Positions 1 to 8,107 of a DNA stretch of 17,578 nt are shown one piece after another. Both the position numbers and the translations under genes were made by a program. Every line of letters starts with the position of its first letter. Position 1 is the first letter of the stretch. Origin of the DNA: Saccoglossus kowalevskii (taxonomy: Eukaryota > Hemichordata > Enteropneusta > Harrimaniidae); assembly GCF_000003605.2 (NCBI RefSeq), contig NW_003137327.1, positions 20,314-37,891 of the forward strand, read 5' to 3'. The notes under the pieces are model-generated. The model saw nothing but the letters and a program-made list of their open reading frames with translations. It ran no database searches and had not been told where the DNA came from.

Positions 1-437
1 TATACAATTAAAATTTATTCAGCTTGACAGTTTAACATAAGCATCCTTCAGCATTTCATTTTTTGGTGATATGCAGAAACAATAATTGGAAGGTTATCAA
101 AGGTACAGTTAGTATAATATTGTATCAATAAGAATCTGTCTTTAAGTGGGTGACACGTTTTTATCAACAGCAGGCTACGATTAGTGCAACGATTACAATA
201 TGTAGCCACAATCACAAAGATCTGAACACTGTGTATAATATGACAGCTTACTGTCTGAGTGCATATTTTGCGGTATCCTCGTAATAACCTTGCTATTATA
301 CATCTTTCCCTTCCAATGATACACCATGGGAATGTCGAAATCTAAAAAGTTTAGAACAGAATCAGCGAACTTCTTTGTGTGGAGTCTGGTCAAACCAACA
401 TGTGCAACATATTACAATAGTGTCAATTTCTTTGCAG
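1..437 (+). other. Intron of VPS33A (3' part)
   Basis: No exon could be recognised on either strand. The AT-rich sequence ends in a good acceptor at 437. Short open frames here have no splice context or family resemblance. Confidence 0.7.
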
Positions 438-612
438 CATGTTGCAGACATGATGTTAAGGATGCGTCGTGAGATGGCTGGTAGTGAACAGCAAATCCCA
501 CCACAGATCGATGCTTTATTGTTGATAGACCGTAACGTGGATTTTCTAACGCCGCTAGCATCGCAGCTCACTTATGAAGGACTCATAGATGAAATATTTG
601 GCATTGCTAACA
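438..612 (+). CDS. VPS33A: VPS33A exon with the SM-family DRNVD block
   Basis: The acceptor is TTTCTTTGCAG ending at 437 and the donor is GTAAGT at 613. The exon reads [19 protein letters not shown] and then the DRNVD...TPL...LTYEGLIDE block. It starts in phase 0 and ends in phase 1. It is the first exon in the window; I find no recognisable VPS33A exon in 1-437. Confidence 0.95.
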
Positions 613-3600
613 GTAAGTGATATGAACCTTCCCTTCTTCTAGTCGTACTGCATTGCTCCCATTACTGGGGGGCCACAGTCACAGTCATGCCTGCTGATTT
701 TAGTACTTCTTCAATATATATCACAACTACTATAACATGGCAGAAAATGGTATTAGTAAACTGCACATGTTACATGCAAATAAACTGACATACATTACAA
801 CAGGATTCAAACTTATGATCATCGAAATTGCCACTGCATGCAAAGATGATAACTACCATGTCACACTCACTGCACAAAAAACACAGTTTGAATTAGTTCG
901 TAGTGAATATTTACTCTATTGTGGGTTTGTAAGGGGTAAATTTACATTATGAATGCAAGGTGTCAATTTTACATTGGGTTTTATCTTTGTAGTACATGAT
1001 GTTCGAGTTTTAAACAAACATTTAAAGTCAGTGACATTATTATACCAGAGGTACATTACTTGGGGTTTGCAACTACGGTGACATGATACCAAGATCCAGT
1101 TTCAATCTCGCTCTCGCATAAGCGTTCCAACTCAGAAAAATGCGAATGCACATGCCCTAGGTAACTAGGATACCGGGATGTCTAGGTGGATCAAAATAGC
1201 TGCTCACGATATGACGGATTACGATAACTATATTTTCTGTACATTTTCGATGTATTACATTTGTTCACTATGAATGTGGTTATACATGTTTTATTATTTT
1301 ATTACAAACCGCCTATGTCATGTCAGAAGGTGGTAACATCAGTCTCGCTATCTTCGAGATGAGACTTGAATGGGAACACTTTTATTTTGAACCCATAGTC
1401 CTGGGTATGGTTTTGCAATATACAATAGGACATTGAAATGCTTATTTAAAAATTGAAACTGAGAGACAGTCCAAGCTTCTGCTAAGCAACATATTGAGTG
1501 ATGTAATATATATTGTAAATTCTCTAGCGAGTGTCAAACTACCGCCAGAAAAGTTCCAGAGGCAAAAAGACGGAGAACCTTCAAGCGACATTTCAGGTGA
1601 ACCGAAAAAGTTTGTATTGAATTCCGCAGATGAGTTGTACTCTGTTCTGAGGGATAAGAATTTCCATGCAGTGGGACCTGAACTTAGTAAAAAAGCCAAA
1701 CTGCTATCAGCGCAATTTGAGGTTAGTAGTTTGAGGTGCTAACACTTCATCCACTGATGCATTTTTTTTCTTACTTTATTTTGGTTATCCATGGAAGCTC
1801 CAGCCGCCAATATTTCAATTAATTTGAATTAATTGGATATGATCAGTTTTACTTCAAATGTTTTTATTTGCAAAATGTTCAATGCACATCCCCACTTCAC
1901 TTCTCTAAGTCGCTGTTTGTTGAAATTATTGGTTTCTAACATTTTTATACTTTTGTCATTAACATTAGTGAGTAGGTTATTATATCATATTAACCTCCAA
2001 GATCCTGATTGGTTGAAAATGATTTAGTGATTGAAAGTTCATTGAATTGTTTTTGTAGGAAAGAAAGGATGCAAAGACAGTCGGTGAAATTAAACAATTT
2101 GTTTCAAAACTGCCACATATTCAAGCAGCAAAAATATCCCTCGCCAATCGTAAGTAGATGTAATCACTATGCAATATACAGTACTTGTTAAAGTGGTGTG
2201 GTCTGTTTCAATCTTCAGATGATTGAGCTGCCCTTATGCAGTAATATATTGCCCTTATGCAGTAATATATATCCGAAATTTTCACAATTTAGCTAAAATG
2301 ATGTTGCTGTTCATCCTAGGAAAAATAATGTGATGATTTGGTTGATTTTTTGTGATAAGATTATTCATTAAAAATGCTTTCAAATACTTAAAGCAGGGGA
2401 GTCATCACCTGCGCATGTGTCAGATGGCCATAGGTGTCATTGTTTACAAACAAGCATCTACCCATGAGCCTTTGTGTTTTTAGCGTGTGTTGTTATCATC
2501 ATTTGGGACTCAATTCCCGCGCGTGTGCAGGTGACAACCCTCCCACTTTAAAATATCCTCTGAAACAGGAAATTAACATTTTCCAATTCTATAGTACGTG
2601 GTACATGTACTTACCAGTTCACACAATTAAAAAAAAAAGTGAGCAGCATGGGCTTTTTTTTTTGGGGGGGGGGTCATTATATTCGTATGTATATGAGATC
2701 TTGGTATGCCCAGTAGAGAAATTTTTGAACTGTGAGTGGTACAATCATTCTCATAATTCTTTGTCTAATACACTGGGAAAGAACCACTGATATTGAAGGA
2801 TTGCGAATCTGACGTACCACAACTTTTGAATTTTGTTCATGACTCAAGTTTCTTACTTTATCAATCATAAACTAAATTCAAAATTTTTTTTCAAAATATA
2901 TCAGACAGTATTTGTATCAAGTGAAGATTACAATGCCATTTTAATTCATTATACTTTCAGATACTTCAATAGCAGAGCTGATAAAGGAGAATGTAGAGTT
3001 GGATATATTTATGGATTCTTTGCAATCACAGCAAGGTATTAAACTTGGATTAACCATTATTTTACCATATGGTCACCATGTGGTCACTATATGGTCACTA
3101 TGTGGTCACTATGTGGTCACTATATGGTCACTATATGGTCACCATGTGGTCACTATATGGTCACCATGTGGTCACTATATGGTCACCATGTGGTCACCAT
3201 GTGGTCACTATATGGTCACCATGTGGTCACTATATGGTCACCATGTGGTCACTATATGGTCACCATGTGGTCACTATATGGTCACCATGTGGTCACTATA
3301 TGGTCACCATGTGGTCACTATATGGTCACCATGTGGTCACTATATGGTCACCATGTGGTCACTATGTGGTCACTATGTGGTCACTATATGGTCACTATAT
3401 GGTCACCATGTGGTCACTATATGGTCACCATGTGGTCACTATATGGTCACCATGTGGTCACTATATGGTCACCATGTGGTCACTATATGGTCACCATGTG
3501 GTCACTATATGGTCACCATGTGGTCACTATATGGTCACCATGTGGTCACTATATGGTCACCATGTGGTCACTATATGGTCACTATGTGGTCACTATATGG

Positions 3601-6600
3601 TCACCATGTGGTCACCATGTGGTCACTATATGGTCACCATGTGGTCACTATATGGTCACCATGTGGTCACTATATGGTCACCATGTGGTCACTATATGGT
3701 CACCATGTGGTCACTATATGGTCACCATGTGGTCACTATATGGTCACCATGTGGTCACTATATGGTCACCATGTGGTCACCATGTGGTCACCATGTGGTC
3801 ACTATATGGTCACCATGTGGTCACCATGTGGTCACCATGTGGTCACCATGTGGTTAACATGTGGTCACTATATGGTCACTATATGGTCACTATATGGTCA
3901 CCATGAGGTATCCCATGTTGTCACCATGTGGTGTCATCTCAGAATTCTTTTAGCTGTAACTATGTTTTCTAATTGATTTGTTGTGATGTAATTGTGGTTG
4001 TGGTAGCAGCAGTTGTGGTAGCAGTTTAACTGGATACCAGTAATTAATCATTTTAATTGAGATTCAACATTCCGAAACATGTTTTTATAATGTTGCAGAA
4101 TTTATGAATGGTATAGATACTGATAAAATTAATAGTTATATAGAAGACTGTATTTCTAGGAAAGAACCACTTATCAAGGTAAGTGGTAGAAACTACTCTA
4201 CAGCTGAGGTAGTGGGTAAATTGTTGTAGGAATGGAACTTGGTACGTTCATTCAGGGCAATGCACATAAATCAAAGAGCCCAGGCTTATGATGATCCCCT
4301 GCAGCAGTAGTTGGGGTTCTAGTTGAACACCCAGAAAAGGTCAATCTGCATGAGTGAGTGTGTCACAGATTCAAATGGAAAGGCAGAAGTTACTATAGCC
4401 TAGATACAGTCACTTTCAAATATAACATTAGTGGAACTTTGTATGTGTTCATTCTTGTGTTTTATCAGATGGTTTCTGGGTTCTATGTTGTCATCTTCAT
4501 ATTTACATAGCCCTGTCATGTAGTCCCACACATATATAATTTATGAAGTTTGCACTGTACATTTATGTATGTAAATACTTTGCACAAACAAAATTGGTAG
4601 AAAGGTATAATTCAATATCTACAAAAATGTTTGAAAATTAGAAAATTCCAAATGACATTGAGTTTTCCATTACTATCATGGCTATGCAGCATTAGAAATC
4701 AACATTTATTTAATGTAATGTTATGTATGTATGTAAATTTTATGTACATTCTTGTTTCATTTTCTTAATGATGCTTAATTTATTCATTAATATATTGTTT
4801 TTTGATTTGTTTTGTATTCCTCTCCTTTTAGGTTATTCGACTTATCTGTATGCAGTCTATTACAAATAATGGTTTTAAACCTAAAGTTTTAGAGTTTTAC
4901 AAGAGAGAAATTATCCAGGTAAATATTTCCTCCTCTTTTTATACATTTTAACATATTGTAGTATTCTATTTTTTGAACACACTCACTGGATATTTACCAG
5001 AACTAAACTAACGCTTCTTTCTATGATGTCACTTCCTTTTGTGATGTCACTTCCTATTTCACTTCATTATATTTAAATGTTTTTCAATTTAGTCAAAACA
5101 GTCATTTTCAGCTTAGTCTGTATAATTAACATATGTGTATTTGTTTCTAGACGTATGGATTTGAACACATTATAACAATAGATAATTTAGAAAAAGCTGG
5201 TTTACTCCGACCACAGGGGCAGAAATCATACTCAACAATAAGAAAATCATTGAGATTAGTGGTGGAAGATGTGAATGAACAGGTTAGTAAGAGCGCCCTC
5301 GCATGAAGAGCATAACTGTTTATAACATAACTGTTTATGAAAAATTGTGTGCTTGCACTTCAATTTCACGAAAATGTTAGTAAATCAGAAAAAAATCTTG
5401 AAATATTGTATCGATTGAAATCGTTACCAAATTTTATCCTACAAACAATTCTGAAGTTTATTTACTCATAAATTATACATTTTCTTTTAATAGAATCCTA
5501 CGGATATATCGTACGTGTTTAGTGGATATGCACCGCTGACAGTTAGACTAGCACAGTATTTATCACGGCCTGGGTGGAGAAGTATAGAAGAAGTATTGAG
5601 ACTGTTACCAGGACCTACAATAGAAGAAATACAACAGATACCAGTTGGGCTAAGAAAGAAACGTACGTACACATTGTCAATTTTCCAGAGAAAATAGAAG
5701 TAAGGTCACTAAATCTATGTAATAAATTTGAGAAAAGTTTTACATCACAGAAAATAACAGCAAATAGTCTATATATTTGTGTTAAATTCAAAATAATTAA
5801 TGCAAAGTGAATTGGGATGCCAAACTGTAATTTGTATGACATAAACATATGTAGATCACACTTGTTGTGGGTTCTTTTCACGGGCCATAAAGGCATTGGA
5901 AATCATTAAGATGGTTATCGTTACAAGACGACAATGTTCGGATCTCAGGCCAATAACAATTTGGCATCCAAGAACCATGGGACATTTGTAAAGAAGGGAA
6001 CGAATACATTCATCATACACGCACAGCACTAAATGACACCAAATTTGAATTAACTGCAATGTGTGTACGCACACTTTAATACAAAGAAATCTAATCAAAA
6101 GTTTGACAATAAATACACAATGAGAGTATAGCTATAACTCTAAATCAAAAACTACAAATAGCTACACAAAATTGGCTAATTAAATATTACTGCATTGCCT
6201 AAATATTTTAGACGATTTTGATAAACGTAACCGCAGTCTAAATATGCAGGTAAGACAGGGGAAAACCTTTTTATTTATTCAATTTATAGGGAAACTTATG
6301 TAAATTAAAATGTAAATCAAGATGACATCACTTTGTTTACACTGCTCATTTCTAATTGGTCAACACCAAAAAAAATGGCGAAAAACTACCAAATCAGGTG
6401 CCAGGTAAATTCTTTGTCGTCCAATCAGGTTGCTCCCCTTGCGAAGAATGTAACAATTCGTGCATGCAATATATGTATTAAATATTTCTTTATACCTCCA
6501 CCTATAAAAAGTCACAAAGTATTCCCCTTTCTGTGTAAATTACGTATGTATTTAAAAGCTTATAGGTCTAACAGAGAGGGCGTAATACTTGGAAATCAAT

Positions 6601-7130
6601 TAAACTTTGAATTCCTGACACTCTTATTTGTTCAGGTTCCACTGGTGCAGAAGGTCCTGGCGACAATCAAAAAGTGACATTGGTGTTTTTTCTTGGTGGT
6701 GTGACGTATGCTGAAATTGCAGCTTTACGTTTCCTGTCACAGCAAGAAGACAGTAAGTGACCAAAAACTGATCATGAAGGCTTGATGAAAAAGTGTTCAA
6801 AAGTTTGTTGATCACTTTTAAAAGTATAATAATTATTGTTTTCACTTACTGGTATCAACAATTCATTCTGTACACAATGTTTGTATAACTATTCTCATAA
6901 AATATCTCAAGTGTGATTTAATACAGTATAAATAATTATTTAAAGATTGTGTTTACAAATTTTATGAATAATGATGATGTTATTTCTATTTTTCTACAGG
7001 CCCCAGTGATTATATCATAGCAACAACCAAAATTATAAACGGCTCAACATTTATCAAATCAATCATGCATAACCTATCACCTGATGCATTTGGAGCTGTA
7101 CCAGTGGCGTCGTCCGGACAAAGCAGATAG
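438..7130 (+). CDS. VPS33A: VPS33A, Sec1/Munc18 subunit of HOPS/CORVET (3' two thirds, ten exons)
   Basis: Ten exons joined at GT-AG sites give 1251 nt, or 416 residues plus stop TAG: 438-612, 1528-1721, 2059-2149, 2961-3035, 4099-4178, 4832-4918, 5151-5282, 5494-5662, 6636-6752 and 7000-7130. All phases agree. The hallmark block of Sec1/Munc18 proteins is clear in the first exon ([20 protein letters not shown]), followed by [42 protein letters not shown] and [18 protein letters not shown], all characteristic of animal VPS33A rather than VPS33B. Known role of the family: VPS33A binds VPS16 and templates SNARE assembly for late endosome, lysosome and autophagosome fusion. The N-terminal third (roughly the first 200 residues) is upstream of the window. 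The C-terminus runs about 20 residues past the usual vertebrate end. Confidence 0.96.
613..1527 (+). other. VPS33A intron
   Basis: AT-rich intron. A small imperfect hairpin lies near 1340-1366 (AGTCTC paired with GAGACT). No other gene or repeat was seen. Confidence 0.8.
1528..1721 (+). CDS. VPS33A: VPS33A exon, VKLPPEKF to SAQFE
   Basis: The acceptor is AATTCTCTAG ending at 1527 and the donor is GTTAGT at 1722. After completing the split codon it reads [16 protein letters not shown], then [20 protein letters not shown] and [13 protein letters not shown]. The frame continues upstream of 1528 and past 1721, so those extra codons are intronic. Confidence 0.95.
1722..2058 (+). other. VPS33A intron with an AT palindrome
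   Basis: Short intron. The near-perfect inverted repeat CAATTAATT/AATTAATTG occupies 1816-1835. Nothing else is evident. Confidence 0.75.
2059..2149 (+). CDS. VPS33A: VPS33A exon, [15 protein letters not shown]
   Basis: The acceptor is GTTTTTGTAG ending at 2058 and the donor is GTAAGT at 2150. It encodes [20 protein letters not shown] and [10 protein letters not shown], a helical segment of the central SM-protein domain. It runs from phase 0 to phase 1. Confidence 0.94.
2230..2270 (+). repeat. 21-bp tandem duplication
   Basis: GCCCTTATGCAGTAATATAT is present at 2230-2249 and exactly again at 2251-2270, with one T between. It lies inside a VPS33A intron. Confidence 0.9.
2388..2551 (+). mobile_element. 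TTAA-flanked miniature transposon, copy 1 (piggyBac-like MITE)
   Basis: A 164-bp element in a VPS33A intron, bounded by TTAA on both sides. Its ends are imperfect inverted repeats (TTAAAGCAGGGGAGTCATCA at the left; the complement of TGACAACCCTCCCACTTTAA at the right). A second copy lies at 11172-11336 in reverse orientation and is nearly collinear with it. It has no coding capacity: the open frame across it is a by-product. The TTAA target duplication suggests the piggyBac superfamily; this is inferred from the ends only. Confidence 0.8.
2622..2673 (+). repeat. Homopolymer-rich stretch (A, T and G runs)
   Basis: An A run, a T run and a run of ten G lie close together in the intron downstream of the TTAA element. 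Such runs often carry sequencing or assembly length errors. Confidence 0.7.
2961..3035 (+). CDS. VPS33A: VPS33A exon directly before the minisatellite intron
   Basis: The acceptor is ATACTTTCAG ending at 2960 and the donor is GTATTA at 3036, which is weaker than the other donors in this gene. It encodes [20 protein letters not shown] and LQSQQ. The reading frame stays open across the donor and through the whole minisatellite to a stop at 3974-3976, so retention of this intron would not terminate early. Confidence 0.93.
3064..3934 (+). repeat. 11-bp minisatellite, 76 in-phase units (22-bp higher-order period)
   Basis: From 3070 to 3905 the sequence consists of 76 consecutive 11-bp units with no insertion or deletion. 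There are two main types, TGGTCACCATG and TGGTCACTATA, plus a minor TGGTCACTATG. They mostly alternate, giving a 22-bp period, with short homotypic runs near 3090-3140, 3190-3212, 3360-3400, 3575-3620 and 3775-3850. One unit at 3851-3861 is degenerate (TGGTTAACATG), and both edges decay over about 6-29 bp. The array fills most of the intron between VPS33A exons 2961-3035 and 4099-4178. The forward strand has no stop in any frame, whereas the reverse strand has TGA in every unit. Confidence 0.98.
3935..4098 (+). other. VPS33A intron remainder after the minisatellite
   Basis: Unique sequence with a short TGGTAGCAGCAGTTGTGGTA imperfect repeat near 4000-4024, then the acceptor before 4099. The frame that runs open through the array stops at 3974-3976. 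Confidence 0.7.
4099..4178 (+). CDS. VPS33A: VPS33A exon, [18 protein letters not shown]
   Basis: The acceptor is AATGTTGCAG ending at 4098 and the donor is GTAAGT at 4179. The split codon with the previous exon gives Glu, so the protein reads [29 protein letters not shown], a close match to the family pattern (recalled, not aligned). It ends in phase 0. Confidence 0.94.
4179..4831 (+). other. VPS33A intron
   Basis: Plain AT-rich intron of 653 bp. A few TATG tandem steps occur near 4720-4735, and nothing else is recognised. Confidence 0.8.
4832..4918 (+). CDS. VPS33A: VPS33A exon, [18 protein letters not shown]
   Basis: The acceptor is CTCCTTTTAG ending at 4831 and the donor is GTAAAT at 4919. 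It is 29 whole codons, phase 0 on both sides: [20 protein letters not shown] then EFYKREIIQ. Skipping it would keep the frame. Confidence 0.94.
5024..5059 (+). repeat. Tandem 18-bp repeat with CRE-like and ETS-like cores
   Basis: Two adjacent 18-bp copies each contain TGATGTCACTTCCT. This joins a CRE-like TGATGTCA to an ETS-like ACTTCCT. They sit in a short VPS33A intron, and any regulatory role is inference. Confidence 0.6.
5151..5282 (+). CDS. VPS33A: VPS33A exon, TYGFEHI to VEDVNEQ
   Basis: The acceptor is TTGTTTCTAG ending at 5150 and the donor is GTTAGT at 5283. It is 44 whole codons, phase 0 on both sides: [40 protein letters not shown] and VNEQ. This is the 'leads to NLEKAGLL' segment that VPS33A shares across animals. 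Confidence 0.94.
5311..5340 (+). repeat. 15-bp tandem duplication
   Basis: CATAACTGTTTATAA at 5311-5325 is followed directly by CATAACTGTTTATGA at 5326-5340, in the intron after exon 5151-5282. Confidence 0.85.
5494..5662 (+). CDS. VPS33A: VPS33A exon, [15 protein letters not shown]
   Basis: The acceptor is TCTTTTAATAG ending at 5493 and the donor is GTACGT at 5663. It encodes [40 protein letters not shown] and [16 protein letters not shown]. The SGYAPL and PGW.SIEE motifs are among the best conserved in VPS33 proteins. It ends in phase 1. Confidence 0.96.
5663..6635 (+). other. VPS33A intron (973 bp)
   Basis: No repeat or gene recognised. Open frames here on both strands lack family resemblance or paired splice sites. 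Confidence 0.75.
6636..6752 (+). CDS. VPS33A: VPS33A exon, [18 protein letters not shown]
   Basis: The acceptor is TTTGTTCAG ending at 6635 and the donor is GTAAGT at 6753. It encodes [20 protein letters not shown] and [19 protein letters not shown]. The last is the C-terminal beta-strand/helix block of SM proteins, in which G-G-V-T and E-I-A-A-L-R are the family signature. Confidence 0.95.
7000..7130 (+). CDS. VPS33A: VPS33A terminal exon with extended C-terminus
   Basis: The acceptor is TTTTTCTACAG ending at 6999 and the stop TAG is at 7128-7130. It encodes [20 protein letters not shown], which matches the family end, and then [20 protein letters not shown] and QSR. The final stretch is Ser/Ala/Gly-rich and, from memory, not found in vertebrate VPS33A. 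Confidence 0.92.
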
Positions 7131-7761
7131 TATTATACCATCATGCTACACATATGTATCTGTGTGCTGATTGGCTGAAACAATATCTGTGTGCTGATTG
7201 GCTGAAACAATATCTGTGTGCTGATTGGCTGAAACAATAGACAAATTATGCATATATTGGTGATATACCACAGTCATGAAAGTAGTGTACAAATGACGCT
7301 GAAGTCCATCAGCATCACCAGTTATAAAAAACATAAATGCGGCAGCAGTGTTTTAGGCATAATAATCCATTGTTCTCTCCAGGTACATAAGAATATATAC
7401 AAGTACTATAAGAAAGTAAAATTATTGTCGCCATTAATTTCAGTGTATCCCTGTCTGTTTTCTTCCATTAAGTTTTTGTAGAAAACTTATTTCTGTGAAA
7501 CTGTAAAATAGTGACTTACTGTGACCCTCCGACTGCTACATTTTTTTAGTTCAATAATGTTTCATACATTTTACTTATTTATACATATTTTACTATAATT
7601 TGTTAATTTTAGACTACACTGGTAATATTTGTTACTGACCATGATTCCTGATCAGATACTTTTAACAGATATGGCAAAAGTTGACTTTGTTATTGATGGG
7701 TTGACTGCTGAATTACATTTTGCATGTACTGTATACAACATGAAATTGTCAATTATTTGAG
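7131..7761. other. 3'UTR/intergenic space between the convergent genes
   Basis: Apart from the 27-bp repeat, nothing coding is seen. No AATAAA occurs on the plus strand here, only TATAAA near 7323-7328. The VPS33A transcript end is therefore undefined. Confidence 0.6.
7157..7237 (+). repeat. Three exact 27-bp tandem copies with inverted CCAAT boxes
   Basis: Three identical 27-bp units (7157-7183, 7184-7210, 7211-7237) start 27 bp after the VPS33A stop. Each contains TGCTGATTGGCTGAAAC, in which GATTGGCT is a CCAAT box on the opposite strand. They probably lie in the VPS33A 3'UTR. The identity of the copies implies recent expansion. Confidence 0.95.
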
Positions 7762-7767
7762 TTTATT
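7762..7767 (-). terminator. Candidate poly(A) signal of the minus-strand secreted-protein gene
   Basis: AATAAA on the minus strand (TTTATT on plus), 264 nt beyond the stop codon. It is the first canonical signal after that stop. Confidence 0.55.
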
Positions 7768-8030
7768 CTAAACACCTAAACCCAGAACTTCAAGTCAAAA
7801 ATAATAACAGTTGAAACATTTCTTTCTATTGTTTGCTTGCTAATGGCTAATGCAAATTTGACCCAACAAATATTTTCACAAACTATGAATTCAAACCTAC
7901 AATCAATTCCACTAAAATTATACATTTCAAATTTGTACATTTAAAACACTCCCCAAAATGTGTAGATTCTTGGCAAGATGTAGGAAAACACATCATTGCC
8001 ATGGTTACCATTGTTGCTATGGTGACCGGT

Positions 8031-8107
8031 TTACAGAATAATATTTGATGCTACCATCTGCAGCAAGAGATAGATGACAATGTTGGACAGCGAATGGACG
8101 GAATTGG
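8031..8107 (-). CDS. Last exon: hydrophobic C-terminal tail (GPI-signal-like)
   Basis: The acceptor is TTTCTTATTTCAG. It accepts phase 1 and reads ANSVHSLSNIVIYLLLQMVA then SNIIL and TAA at 8033-8031. A small-residue region (D-A-N-S), a polar spacer and a terminal hydrophobic run with no basic tail fit a GPI-attachment signal. An additional exon in the 1248-bp intron before it cannot be excluded. Confidence 0.7.

Noticed and set aside
1085-1400. Possible miniature transposon with ends near 1085 and 1400
   Set aside because: The only matching pieces are short and interrupted; no target duplication or consistent inverted ends.
1442-1699. Minus-strand open frame opposite a VPS33A exon
   Set aside because: Antisense shadow of exon 1528-1721.
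2434-2790. 118-codon plus-strand open frame, and its counterpart at 11167-11355
   Set aside because: They resemble each other only because both cross copies of the same noncoding TTAA element.
3070-3905. CRISPR array
   Set aside because: There are no unique spacers; units are contiguous 11-mers, and the host is an animal genome.
2999-3976. Long open frames of 262-325 codons over the minisatellite as a standalone gene
   Set aside because: They arise because the 11-bp unit has no forward stop in any frame; three overlapping frames give the same peptide. The region is an intron between two well-supported VPS33A exons.
5487-5672. Minus-strand open frame opposite exon 5494-5662
   Set aside because: Shadow of a conserved exon with no signals of its own.
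5856-6098. Minus-strand 80-codon frame in a VPS33A intron
   Set aside because: No family resemblance, splice context or promoter seen.
6333-6677. Plus-strand 114-codon frame
   Set aside because: It overlaps the exon at 6636 in another frame and otherwise lies in an intron with biased residues.
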